A DNA stretch of 40,522 nucleotides, from the NCBI GenBank assembly GCA_021298815.1, contig JAJTHE010000064.1, forward strand, positions 1 to 40,522, given 5' to 3'. Position 1 is the stretch's first letter, and every line of letters begins with the position of its first letter. The translations under genes and the position numbers were made by a program. The notes under the pieces were generated by a model. That model was not told where the DNA came from, did no database searches, and was given only the letters and a program-made list of their open reading frames with translations. The stretch is from Betaproteobacteria bacterium (GTDB lineage Bacteria; Pseudomonadota; Gammaproteobacteria; Burkholderiales; CAIKXV01). Below, in pieces: positions 1-7,970 of the stretch.

Positions 1-2
1 AA

Positions 3-1226
3 TCGAGCGCGCAACGCGCGGCCGACCTGCTGCATGCGCGCTCGGCGCCGGCCGCCATCCCGGCCCTGGCCGTGCTGCCCGAGGGGGCAGCCGCGCCCGC
101 GCGCCCGGCGGCGGGCGCGCCGCAGGCGCCACGGCCCGGCACCGTGGCGCGCGGCGCCGCCGATGTGGCGGTGCCCATCCCGCCGATCCCGGCGCCCAAC
201 TACCGCGCGATCGTCGAGCGCTTCGGCCCTTCGGTGGTCGGCATCAATGTCGCGGGCGCGCGGCCGGTGGCCGGCAATCCTTCCGACCCGATGCAGCAGT
301 TCTTCCGCGGCATGCCGGGCATCCCGCAGCCGCGCGGCGATGCGCCTTTCCGCGGCCAGGGCTCGGGCTTCATCGTCAGCGCCGACGGGCTGGTGCTCAC
401 CAATGCACACGTGGTGCGCGACGCGCAGGAAGTGACGGTGAAGCTGCAGGACCGCACGGAACACCGTGCACGCGTGCTGGGCATCGACCGCGCGACCGAC
501 ATCGCGGTGCTGAAGATCGACGCCACCGGCCTGCCGGCGGTCGTGCTCGGGGATCCCTCGCAGGCGAGGGTGGGCGACTACGTGCTGGCGATCGGTGCAC
601 CCTTCGGCTTCGAGCAGAGCGCGACCCAGGGCATCGTCAGCGCGAAGGGACGTTCGCTGCCGGGCGATTCCCGCGTGCCTTTCATCCAGACCGACGCGGC
701 GGTGAACCCGGGCAACTCCGGCGGCCCGCTGTTCGACGGTGCCGGGCGGGTGATCGGCATCAACTCGCAGATCTATTCGAGCAGCGGCGGCTTCCAGGGC
801 CTCGCCTTCGCGATCCCGATCGACGTGGCCATGCGCATCAAGGACCAGATCGTCGCCACCGGGCGCGCCGACCATGCGCGGCTGGGCGTCGTGGTGCAGG
901 ACCTCGACCAAGCGCTGGCCGAGTCGTTCGGCCTGCAGCGGCCGGACGGTGCCGTGATCAGCGCGGTGCAGGCCGGCGGCGCGGCGGCCGCCGCCGGCCT
1001 GCGGCCGGGAGACGTGGTGGTGCGCGTGGCCGGCCAGCCGGTCAATACCGCAGCCGAGCTGTCGCAGCGCATCGGCGCGGCGCGGCCCGGTGAAACAGTG
1101 GCGCTGCAGGTCTGGCGCGATCGCGCACAGCGCGAGGTACGCGTCCAGTTGCAGAGCGTGTTGCAGGCAGAGGCTGCGGAAGGCGCACGCCCTGCGCCGG
1201 CGCCGGCGCAGCGCAGGCCGGGATGA
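3..1226 (+). CDS. HtrA/Deg-family serine endoprotease with one PDZ domain (5' end outside window)
   Basis: Trypsin-fold protease of the HtrA (S1C) family, which degrades or checks misfolded proteins in the cell envelope. The frame is open to the left edge, so the true start and any signal peptide or membrane anchor lie outside; the first possible in-window start is GTG at 72. Counting from there, the triad is visible: His113 in TNAHVV, Asp143 in TDIAVLK and Ser216 in GNSGGPL. A proline/alanine-rich linker comes first (about 1-42), the protease spans about 45-260, and a single PDZ domain about 268-362 contains GLRPGDVVV. One PDZ, not two, suggests a DegS-like layout over DegP/DegQ, but the missing N-terminus prevents a firm choice. 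It converges on the GGDEF-EAL gene about 90 bases downstream. Confidence 0.9.
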   Translation, partial: SSAQRAADLLHARSAPAAIPALAVLPEGAAAPARPAAGAPQAPRPGTVARGAADVAVPIPPIPAPNYRAIVERFGPSVVGINVAGARPVAGNPSDPMQQFFRGMPGIPQPRGDAPFRGQGSGFIVSADGLVLTNAHVVRDAQEVTVKLQDRTEHRARVLGIDRATDIAVLKIDATGLPAVVLGDPSQARVGDYVLAIGAPFGFEQSATQGIVSAKGRSLPGDSRVPFIQTDAAVNPGNSGGPLFDGAGRVIGINSQIYSSSGGFQGLAFAIPIDVAMRIKDQIVATGRADHARLGVVVQDLDQALAESFGLQRPDGAVISAVQAGGAAAAAGLRPGDVVVRVAGQPVNTAAELSQRIGAARPGETVALQVWRDRAQREVRVQLQSVLQAEAAEGARPAPAPAQRRPG

Positions 1227-1317
1227 CGCGGTCCGGCGGCCATGGGCGCAGGCGGTTTCCGCGACCGTGCCCGGCCGGCCGTGCCCAGTTCGCCCTCGGT
1301 TTTCCCCCGGTTTTCCC

Positions 1318-3543
1318 TCAGGCCGCGATGCCGCTCGCCGTCGATTGCCTGCTCGACAGCCAGTCGTTCATCGCATCGCCATTCAGGGGCGGGCAGATCA
1401 GGTAGCCCTGCAGGTCGTCGCAGCCGCAGTCGCGCAGGAAGCGGACCTGCTGCACCGTCTCCACGCCTTCGGCCACCGTGGTGAGCTGCAGCGCGTGCGC
1501 CATCTGGACGATACCGGTGACGACCGCTTCGTCGTCGTCCCGGTTGCCGAGGCCCTGCACGAAGGTGCCATCGATCTTCAGCCGGTCGATCGGCAGCCGG
1601 GTAAGGTTGCTCAGGCTCGAGTATCCGGTGCCGAAGTCGTCGATAGCCACCGTCACGCCGAGCGCCTTCAGGTCGTGCACGAAGGCACTGGCCGGGCCGG
1701 CGCCGCGCAGCAGCAGGGTCTCGGTGACCTCGATCTCCAGCCGCGAAGGGTCGAGCCGGCTGTTGCCGAGCGCCTGGCTGATCCGTTCCACCAGGTCCGC
1801 GCGGGTGCACTGCAGGGTGGACAGGTTCACGCTGATGCGGGCGTTGGAGATGCCGCGGCGCGACCACTCGGCAGCCTGGCTGCAGGCCTGCTCGAGCACC
1901 CAGTCACCCATCGCGTCGATCACGCCGATGTCTTCGGCCAGCGGCAGGAAGGCGGCCGGCAGCAGCAGGCCCTGCTCGGGATGCTGCCAGCGCAGCAGCG
2001 CCTCGACCACGCGCACGTGGCCTGCCCGGGACGAGATCTGCGGCTGGTAGTGCAGGCGCAGTTCATCCCGGTCCACCGCCTTCTCTATCGCGCAGCCGAG
2101 CGCATGGCTGGACTTGGTACGCGCGTCGATCTCGTTGGAGAAGCACTGCAGGTTGGCGCGTCCGCTGGACTTCGCCTGGTACATCGCCGCATCCGCGCTG
2201 CGGATCAGCGAGACCGCGTCGGCGCCATCGAACGGGTAGAGCGCGAGCCCCAGGCTGGGCGTCACCGTGATCGAATGGCCCATGACCTCGTAGGGCATCT
2301 TCATGCCCTTGAGCAGCTTGGTGCAGACCTGGCGGGCATCGCTGGTGCCGGTCACGTCCGACAGCAGGATCACGAACTCGTCGCCGCCCAGGCGCGCCAC
2401 GGTGTCGCTCTCGCGCAGCAGCGTGCGCGCGCGTTCGCCGACCGCGCGCAGCAGCGCATCGCCGGTGGCGTGGCCGAGCGTGTCGTTGATCCGCTTGAAC
2501 CGGTCCAGGTCGCAGAACACCACGCCGACGCAGCGCGAATTGCGCCGCGCCATCGCGATCGCGCCGGCGACCCGGTCCTCGAGCAGCGCGCGCGTGGGCA
2601 GGCCGGTCACCTGGTCGAAGTTGGCCAGGGCATGGTTGTGCTGCTCGAGCTTCTTGCGCGCGGTGATGTCGGTCGACACGCCCAGGAGAAGCGGCTGGCC
2701 GTTGTCGCCCGACAGTGGCGTCTTCACCGTCTGGAACCAGCGCGAGTCGCCACCGTGCGTGCGGAACTCGTCGTCGAAGACCATCGTGCGCCCCGAGGCC
2801 AGTACTTCCTCGTCCACTCGCCGGTAGCGCTCGTGGTCCTCGGGGCAGGGCAGGAGGTCGGCCAGCAGCGCGCCCTCGACTTCGTCGACCGTGCGCGCCA
2901 TGGTCTCGGCCACCGCGCGGTTGGCGATCAGGAAGCGGCCGTTTGCATCGCGCACGTAGACCAGCGACGGTACGGTGTCGATCACCTGCCGCATGAACCA
3001 GCGTTCCCGGGCGAGTGCCAGTTCGACCGCTGCGTGCGCGGTGATGTCGCGCGTGATCACGGCGGCGGCGACGATGCGCCCGTACGCGTCAAGAATGGGG
3101 GAAAGCGTCTCGCGGACGTATAGCGTGCGGCCGTCGCGCAGCCGGCGCTCGATCTCGATGTCGCGCACCGTCTCGCCCTCGGCCACCCGCCGAAGCCGAT
3201 CGGACATCGAGGACGAGCCGCCCGCGTCGGCGAACAGCCGGTCAATCTGGCGGCCGATGGCGCGCGCACCCGGGATACCGTAGAGCCGCTCGGCACCGCT
3301 GTTCCAGCTCAGGACCTTTCCGTCGAGGGTCTTGCTGATGATCGCGTCGTCGGAGGACTCGACCATCGCGGCGATGGTGCGCAGGCGCGCCAGTTCTTCC
3401 GGCATGCGACCGCTCGCGCGGCGTGGCCAGGCGGGCCGTTCCGCTGCCGGCTCATCGAGGCTCGATGAGCCGGCAAGCGTCGGCGCCATGGCCTTCCGCG
3501 AAGTCTTGCCGGTCTTCGATCGTCTGGGGTCTGGGACGAGCAC
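1318..3543 (-). CDS. PAS-PAS-GGDEF-EAL cyclic-di-GMP signalling protein
   Basis: Predicted soluble dual-domain enzyme making and/or breaking c-di-GMP, with no membrane segment seen. Domains in order: PAS with PAC (about 52-168), second PAS (about 180-298), GGDEF (about 305-465) and EAL (about 485-735). The synthase motif is intact (LGGDEF, 386-390) and has an RESD inhibitory I-site (377-380) five residues upstream. The EAL side keeps EALLRW (514-519), DDFGTGYSSL (from 635) and AEGVET, so both halves look catalytically competent. I chose the GTG at 3543 because GGAAAGG sits six bases upstream; ATG at 3489 (GGAAGG two bases away) and ATG at 3405 (no Shine-Dalgarno) are alternatives. The early part of the frame holds a 29-base palindrome. 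A sigma-28-like promoter lies upstream, which suggests control with motility genes. Confidence 0.93.
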   Translation of the reverse strand: MLVPDPRRSKTGKTSRKAMAPTLAGSSSLDEPAAERPAWPRRASGRMPEELARLRTIAAMVESSDDAIISKTLDGKVLSWNSGAERLYGIPGARAIGRQIDRLFADAGGSSSMSDRLRRVAEGETVRDIEIERRLRDGRTLYVRETLSPILDAYGRIVAAAVITRDITAHAAVELALARERWFMRQVIDTVPSLVYVRDANGRFLIANRAVAETMARTVDEVEGALLADLLPCPEDHERYRRVDEEVLASGRTMVFDDEFRTHGGDSRWFQTVKTPLSGDNGQPLLLGVSTDITARKKLEQHNHALANFDQVTGLPTRALLEDRVAGAIAMARRNSRCVGVVFCDLDRFKRINDTLGHATGDALLRAVGERARTLLRESDTVARLGGDEFVILLSDVTGTSDARQVCTKLLKGMKMPYEVMGHSITVTPSLGLALYPFDGADAVSLIRSADAAMYQAKSSGRANLQCFSNEIDARTKSSHALGCAIEKAVDRDELRLHYQPQISSRAGHVRVVEALLRWQHPEQGLLLPAAFLPLAEDIGVIDAMGDWVLEQACSQAAEWSRRGISNARISVNLSTLQCTRADLVERISQALGNSRLDPSRLEIEVTETLLLRGAGPASAFVHDLKALGVTVAIDDFGTGYSSLSNLTRLPIDRLKIDGTFVQGLGNRDDDEAVVTGIVQMAHALQLTTVAEGVETVQQVRFLRDCGCDDLQGYLICPPLNGDAMNDWLSSRQSTASGIAA
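3446..3474. repeat. Perfect 14-bp inverted repeat with 1-base centre inside the 5' end of the GGDEF-EAL gene
   Basis: Left arm GCCGGCTCATCGAG (3446-3459) is exactly complementary to right arm CTCGATGAGCCGGC (3461-3474). It encodes low-complexity residues near position 25-33 of the protein, ahead of the first PAS domain. It could fold in the mRNA near the start, be a protein-binding site, or be a stray repeat unit. I saw no second copy in the window. Confidence 0.75.
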
Positions 3544-3620
3544 GCTGCGCCTTTCCGATGAGTCGGTGGAGCGGGTACCCGCGGTCGGCCGGCAGGGCTG
3601 CAGTCGAGTACTTAAACTCT

Positions 3621-3649
3621 TTATCGGTAGCGCTCGCTCACTTCTTTAG
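3621..3649 (-). promoter_or_regulatory. Sigma-28 (FliA)-like promoter of the GGDEF-EAL gene
   Basis: On the minus strand CTAAAG (3644-3649) is followed by ACCGATAA (3621-3628). The sigma-28 consensus is TAAA, about 15 bases, then GCCGATAA; here the spacing is 16 and seven of eight -10 bases match. It lies about 80 bases upstream of the GTG at 3543. The match is by eye and no transcript start is known. Confidence 0.5.
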
Positions 3650-3689
3650 GTTGCTCTCGGGCCAGGAGAGGATCTTTCGCATTCGATGA

Positions 3690-3715
3690 GAGAAATCCGG
3701 CCGACCTCAGGCCGG
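3690..3715 (-). terminator. Possible short intrinsic terminator of the ABC-F gene
   Basis: On the minus strand CCGGCC and GGCCGG pair around a seven-base loop that contains the stop codon of the ABC-F gene, followed by ATTTCTCTC. The stem is only six base pairs and the T-run is broken, so this is a weak call. Confidence 0.35.
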
Positions 3716-5761
3716 TCCCAACTGCGCCAGCGCCTCCTGGCGGGACATCCAGTCCGTCTCGGCGGCCTCCAGGCGCTGCCTGACCTCGGCGCTGCGCTGG
3801 AGGGCTGCAGCCAGTTCGGCCTGGCGGGGAGGCAGGTAGATCGATGCGTCGCCGAGTTGTCCCTCGAGCCGGGCTTTCTCGGCCGTCAGTCGTTCGATCT
3901 CCTGTTCGAGCTTCGCGATCTCGCGTTCGATCGGCTTGCGCTGCGCGGTGCCGGCAGGCGATTTTCCGGGGCGCGCGACGCCGGCGGCCGTCGGCGCTGC
4001 AGCCGTCGCCACGACCGGCTTCGGCGCCTCGGCCGCCTCGCGTGCGGCTGCCTTGTTCCCGCCGCGGGGTTTCGAGCCGCCCCCGGCGCTGCCGCCGCCC
4101 CCGCCGCCGGCGCCGCCGGCGCCAGCGCTACGCGCGGCGGCCCGGGTGCGCTGTTCGAGCCACTGGCGGTAGTCGTCGAGGTCGCCGTTGAACGGCTCGA
4201 CCTTGCCGTCGGCGACCAGGATGAATTCGTCCGCGGTCGAGCGCAGCAGGTGGCGGTCGTGGGAGACCAGGATCAGCGTGCCGTCGAACTGGGCGAGCGC
4301 CATGGTCAGCGACTCGCGCATCTCGAGGTCGAGGTGGTTGGTCGGTTCGTCCAGCAGCAGCAGGTTCGGCCGGCGGAACACGATCGTCGCCAGCGCGAGG
4401 CGCGCCTTCTCGCCGCCCGAAAAGGGCGCGATCTTCGACACGGCCATGTCTCCGCCGAAGTCGAAGCGACCCAGGAACGCGCGCAGTTCGCCTTCCTTCG
4501 CCCGCGAGTTGATCTCGCGCGCGAGCCGGGTGAGGTGGCCGATCGGCGTGTCGTCCGGACGCAGGCGTTCGATCTCGTGCTGGGCGAAATAGCCGATCGC
4601 GAGGTTGCGGCCGAGCGTGAGGTCGCCGCCCAGCGGCGCGAGTTCCCCGGCCAGCGTGCGCACCAGCGTGGTCTTGCCCTGGCCGTTCGCGCCGAGCACG
4701 CCGATGCGCTGGCCGGGGATCAGGGTCAGGCTCACGCTGCCCAGGATGATCGTCGGCTTGCCCGTGCCGGGCCGGCCATCGTTGCCCGCGGCCGGATAGC
4801 CGCAGGCGACGTGGTCCATGTGGATCATCGGATTCGGGCTCTGGCCCGCGTCGGCGAACTCGAACTGCACCGGGCTCGATGCATGGGCCGGCGCCACCAG
4901 GGTCATGCGCTCGAGCGCCTTGACCCGGCTCTGCGCCTGCCTCGCCTTGCTGGCCTTGGCCTTGAAGCGGGCGATGAAGGACTCCAGGTGGGCGATGTGC
5001 GCCTGCTGCTTCACGAAGGCCGACTGCTGCACGGCGAGCTGGATCGCCCGTTCCTTCTCGAAGGTGGAGTAGTTGCCGCCATAGCGCTTGAGCGTCCCGC
5101 CATCCAGGTGCAGCGTGACGTTGATCGCCGAGTCGAGGAAGTCGCGGTCGTGCGAGATGATCACCAGCGTGCCGGCATAGCGCGCGAGCCAGTCTTCCAG
5201 CCAGACGATCGCGTCGAGGTCCAGGTGGTTGGTCGGTTCGTCGAGCAGCATGAGGTCGGACGGCGACATCAGCGTCTGGGCCAGCGCCAGCCGCATCTTC
5301 CAGCCGCCGGAGAAGCTCGAGACCGGGTTGTCGAGCTGCCCGGGCTTGAAGCCCAGGCCGAGCAGGAGCGACTCGGCACGCGAGCGGGCGGTGTAGGCAT
5401 CGTGGTCGGCGAGGCGCGCATGCAACTCGCCGGCCGCATGGCCGTCGTGGGCGGCTTCGGCCACCTCGAGGTCGGCTTCGAGCTGGCGCAGTTCGCGGTC
5501 GCCGTCGATCACGAATTCGGTGGCTGCCCGTTCGCTGTGCGGCGCATGCTGGGCCACGTGCGCGATGCGCCAGTGGGCCGGGATGAAGACATCTCCGGCA
5601 TCGGGTAGCAGTTCACCGAGCAGCAGCGAGACGAGGGACGACTTGCCGCTGCCGTTGTCCCCGACCAGCCCGACATGCTCGCCGGGGGCGATCTGCACGG
5701 TTGCATCGGAGACAAGCAGCTTGGCGCCACGGCGGAGTGCGAGGTTCTGGAAGCGGATCAT
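3707..5761 (-). CDS. ABC-F family ATPase, YheS-like
   Basis: Soluble twin-ATPase protein of the ABC-F group, which acts on ribosomes rather than in transport. There are 684 residues. The first cassette has Walker A GDNGSGKS (34-41), signature SGGWKMR and Walker B LMLLDEPTNHLD. The inter-domain linker (about 240-300) is rich in Lys/Arg/Gln. The second cassette has GANGQGKTT, SGGEKAR and LLLLDEPTNHLD. A Gly/Ala-rich low-complexity stretch then leads into a C-terminal coiled coil (EREIAKLEQEIERL). The opening residues MIRFQNLALRRG match the usual YheS start, which fixes ATG 5761, although GGAGG directly abuts the ATG, an unusually short spacing. The gene is divergent from the epimerase gene at 5858. 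YheS over Uup is a judgement from the N-terminus. Confidence 0.92.
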   Translation of the reverse strand: MIRFQNLALRRGAKLLVSDATVQIAPGEHVGLVGDNGSGKSSLVSLLLGELLPDAGDVFIPAHWRIAHVAQHAPHSERAATEFVIDGDRELRQLEADLEVAEAAHDGHAAGELHARLADHDAYTARSRAESLLLGLGFKPGQLDNPVSSFSGGWKMRLALAQTLMSPSDLMLLDEPTNHLDLDAIVWLEDWLARYAGTLVIISHDRDFLDSAINVTLHLDGGTLKRYGGNYSTFEKERAIQLAVQQSAFVKQQAHIAHLESFIARFKAKASKARQAQSRVKALERMTLVAPAHASSPVQFEFADAGQSPNPMIHMDHVACGYPAAGNDGRPGTGKPTIILGSVSLTLIPGQRIGVLGANGQGKTTLVRTLAGELAPLGGDLTLGRNLAIGYFAQHEIERLRPDDTPIGHLTRLAREINSRAKEGELRAFLGRFDFGGDMAVSKIAPFSGGEKARLALATIVFRRPNLLLLDEPTNHLDLEMRESLTMALAQFDGTLILVSHDRHLLRSTADEFILVADGKVEPFNGDLDDYRQWLEQRTRAAARSAGAGGAGGGGGGSAGGGSKPRGGNKAAAREAAEAPKPVVATAAAPTAAGVARPGKSPAGTAQRKPIEREIAKLEQEIERLTAEKARLEGQLGDASIYLPPRQAELAAALQRSAEVRQRLEAAETDWMSRQEALAQLGPA

Positions 5762-5857
5762 CCTCCGATTATCGCCCGTCACGCGGGTAACATCGATGCT
5801 CGATCGCGTGGGCGTACGACGAGGCGCCCGCGCGCCATGCAGACGAGGAGGTTGCAG

Positions 5858-6871
5858 ATGGCGATCCTGGTGACCGGCGGAAGCGGTTATGTGGGGCTCA
5901 ACGTGGTCGAGGCGCTTGCAAGGGCCGGGCGCGAGGTGGTTTCGTTCGACATGACCCTGCCGCCCCCGGTGGCGGCGGCGGAACTGTCCGCGCTGCCCGG
6001 CAGGGTGCATCCGGTCGACGGCGACCTGATGGACGGCGGTGCGCTCGACCGCGCGTTCCGCGCGGCGCCGATCGAGGCGGTGATCCACACCGCGGCCGTG
6101 ACCTCGGGGCCGGCGCGCGAGGCGGCCGAGCCGCAGCGTGTGTTCCAGGTCAACGTGCTGGGGACCATCGGCCTGCTCGAGGCGGCGCGCCGCGTCTCGG
6201 TACGCCGCGTGGTGGTCACCAGTTCAGGGGCGGCCTACGGCGAGTCGCTCTATCGCCCCGGCCTGATGCAGGAGGACGCCACGCCGGTGCTGCCGACGAC
6301 GCTCTATGCGACCACCAAGTACGCGGCGGAGCGCACCGCGCGCCGGCTCGCGGAGCTGTGGCAGATGGAAGTCGCCTGCACCCGACTGGGCACGCTGATC
6401 GGGCCGTGGGAGCGCGACGGTTCATCGCATGCGCAGGGCGTGCGAGACAACTTCGGCCCGCATTCCCAGCTCGCCCGCATCGCCGTGGCTGGGGGCGAGG
6501 CCGTGCTGCCGCCGGACGAATGCACCCGCGACTGGGTGTACAGCCCCGACGTGGGCCGTGCACTGGTGCTGCTGGCCGATGCGCCGCGGCTGCCGCATGC
6601 GGTCTACAACCTCAGCGCGGGCATCGACTGGGGCGGCGACATCGCGGCCTGGTGCGAGGTGCTGGCGGCGCGCTTTCCCGGCTTCCGGCACCGCGTCGCA
6701 TGGCCCGGCGAGGCCCCGAACGTGCACTACACCGATCGCGCGCGCAGCCTGATGGCGGTGGATCGCTTCGAGGCCGACCACGGCTTCGTCGCCACCCGCA
6801 ACCGGGCGGCGATCCACCGCGCGTTCGCCGACTGGGTGGAGCGGGTCGGCCGCGCCTGGAACGCGGGCTGA
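5858..6871 (+). CDS. NAD(P)-dependent epimerase/dehydratase, extended SDR family
   Basis: Extended short-chain dehydrogenase/reductase of the kind that epimerises or dehydrates nucleotide sugars; the substrate cannot be read from sequence. There are 337 residues. The Rossmann motif TGGSGYVG is at the very N-terminus, an HTAAVTSG-type strand follows, and the catalytic YxxxK appears as YATTK with upstream serines (TSSGAAYGES). ATG 5858 is chosen because GAGGAG lies seven bases upstream and the protein then begins MAILVTGG. It converges tail-to-tail with the Bug gene (8 bases apart), and no sugar-polymer genes lie nearby to suggest a pathway. Confidence 0.88.
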   Translation: MAILVTGGSGYVGLNVVEALARAGREVVSFDMTLPPPVAAAELSALPGRVHPVDGDLMDGGALDRAFRAAPIEAVIHTAAVTSGPAREAAEPQRVFQVNVLGTIGLLEAARRVSVRRVVVTSSGAAYGESLYRPGLMQEDATPVLPTTLYATTKYAAERTARRLAELWQMEVACTRLGTLIGPWERDGSSHAQGVRDNFGPHSQLARIAVAGGEAVLPPDECTRDWVYSPDVGRALVLLADAPRLPHAVYNLSAGIDWGGDIAAWCEVLAARFPGFRHRVAWPGEAPNVHYTDRARSLMAVDRFEADHGFVATRNRAAIHRAFADWVERVGRAWNAG

Positions 6872-6879
6872 GCGCGGCA

Positions 6880-7923
6880 TCAGTCCGGCACGGCCCCCGA
6901 AGCCTTGATCACCTCCGCCCACTTGCGGTTCTCCCTGCGGATGAAGTCGACGTACGCCGCCGGACCGAGGAAGGTCGCTGTGCCGCCGACGCCGGCGAAA
7001 CGCTCCTGCACGTCGGGCATCGCGACCATCCGTGCGCTCTCCTTCGCCAGCCGGTCCACCACCGAGGCGGGCAGCCCGGCGGGGCCGGACAGGCCTGTCC
7101 AGATCGCGCCTTCGACACTCGGGTAGCCGGCTTCGGCCATCGTCTGCACGTCCGGGAAAAGCGCGGCGCGCTTCTCGGACAGCGCCGCGATCACGCGCAG
7201 CCGCCCGGCCTTTACCTGGCTGATCAACGAGGGCAGGCTGTCGAACATCACCTGCACCTGCCCGCTGGCGATGTCGGTAACCGCGGCCGCGGCGCCCTTG
7301 TAGGGGACGTGGGTCATCGGCACGCCGGTGGCGAGCTTGAACTGCTCGCCCATCAGCTGCGGCCCGCTGCCGTTGCCGGCCGAGGCGAACAGGAAGCCGC
7401 CCGGCTTCGCCTTCGCCAGCGCGATGAATTCCTTCACCGTCTTCGCCGGCAGGTCGGCATTGATCGCCATCAGTGCCGGCAGCACCGCGACCAGCGACAC
7501 ATGGGTGAAGTCGCGGAACGCGTCGTAGGGCAGCTTGCGGTAGAGCACCGGGGCGACGCCGTGCGAGGTGCTGGTGGACAGCAGCAGGGTGTGGCCGTCC
7601 GGCAGGGCCTTGGACACCAGTTCCGAGGCGGCGATGCCGCCTGCGCCGGCGCGGTTCTCGACGAGCACCGGCTGGCCGAGCGTTTCGGTGAACTTCGAGC
7701 CGACCACGCGCGCCGTGAAGTCGAGCGCGCCGCCCGGCGGTACGTGGACGATCAGCCGCAGCGGGCGGTCGGGGAAGGCCGGTTGCGCGGCGGCTGGCGC
7801 GGGCAGTGCGGCGGCCAGCACGGTGCCGGTGGCCACGAGGGTTGCGCCGAATGTGCTGGAGACTGCGCGGCGGGCACGCGGAGGCGGGCTACACTGCAGT
7901 TGAGATGCATCGATCCGTTCCAT
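6880..7923 (-). CDS. Bug/TctC-family tripartite tricarboxylate transporter substrate-binding protein (copy 2)
   Basis: Periplasmic binding protein of the Bug family, which delivers small carboxylates or related compounds to TctAB-type carriers. It has 347 residues, with a signal peptide ending around AAALPAPAAAQ (residues 35-47) and then the family opening PDRPLRLIVHVPPGG. Later motifs typical of Bug proteins include YKGAAAAVTDIASGQV and SEKRAALFPDVQTMAEAGYP. ATG 7923 has AGGAG eight bases upstream. It is the last gene of the operon Bug-TctB-TctA-Bug, 47 bases after tctA. The ligand is unknown; a second binding protein on one transporter may widen the substrate range. Confidence 0.92.
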   Translation of the reverse strand: MERIDASQLQCSPPPRARRAVSSTFGATLVATGTVLAAALPAPAAAQPAFPDRPLRLIVHVPPGGALDFTARVVGSKFTETLGQPVLVENRAGAGGIAASELVSKALPDGHTLLLSTSTSHGVAPVLYRKLPYDAFRDFTHVSLVAVLPALMAINADLPAKTVKEFIALAKAKPGGFLFASAGNGSGPQLMGEQFKLATGVPMTHVPYKGAAAAVTDIASGQVQVMFDSLPSLISQVKAGRLRVIAALSEKRAALFPDVQTMAEAGYPSVEGAIWTGLSGPAGLPASVVDRLAKESARMVAMPDVQERFAGVGGTATFLGPAAYVDFIRRENRKWAEVIKASGAVPD

Positions 7924-7970
7924 GGCGTCTGCTCCTGCTGGCGTGCGCTGCTGCGGCGATCGGGCCCCGT

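Noticed and set aside
1297..1318. Two tandem copies of an 11-base unit (CGGTTTTCCCC / CGGTTTTCCCT) between the protease and GGDEF-EAL genes
   Set aside because: Only two copies, no palindrome and no spacing pattern; probably local slippage.
1090..3123. Long plus-strand open frame opposite the GGDEF-EAL gene
   Set aside because: It is the complement of a gene with intact GGDEF and EAL motifs and shows no domain; typical of high GC.
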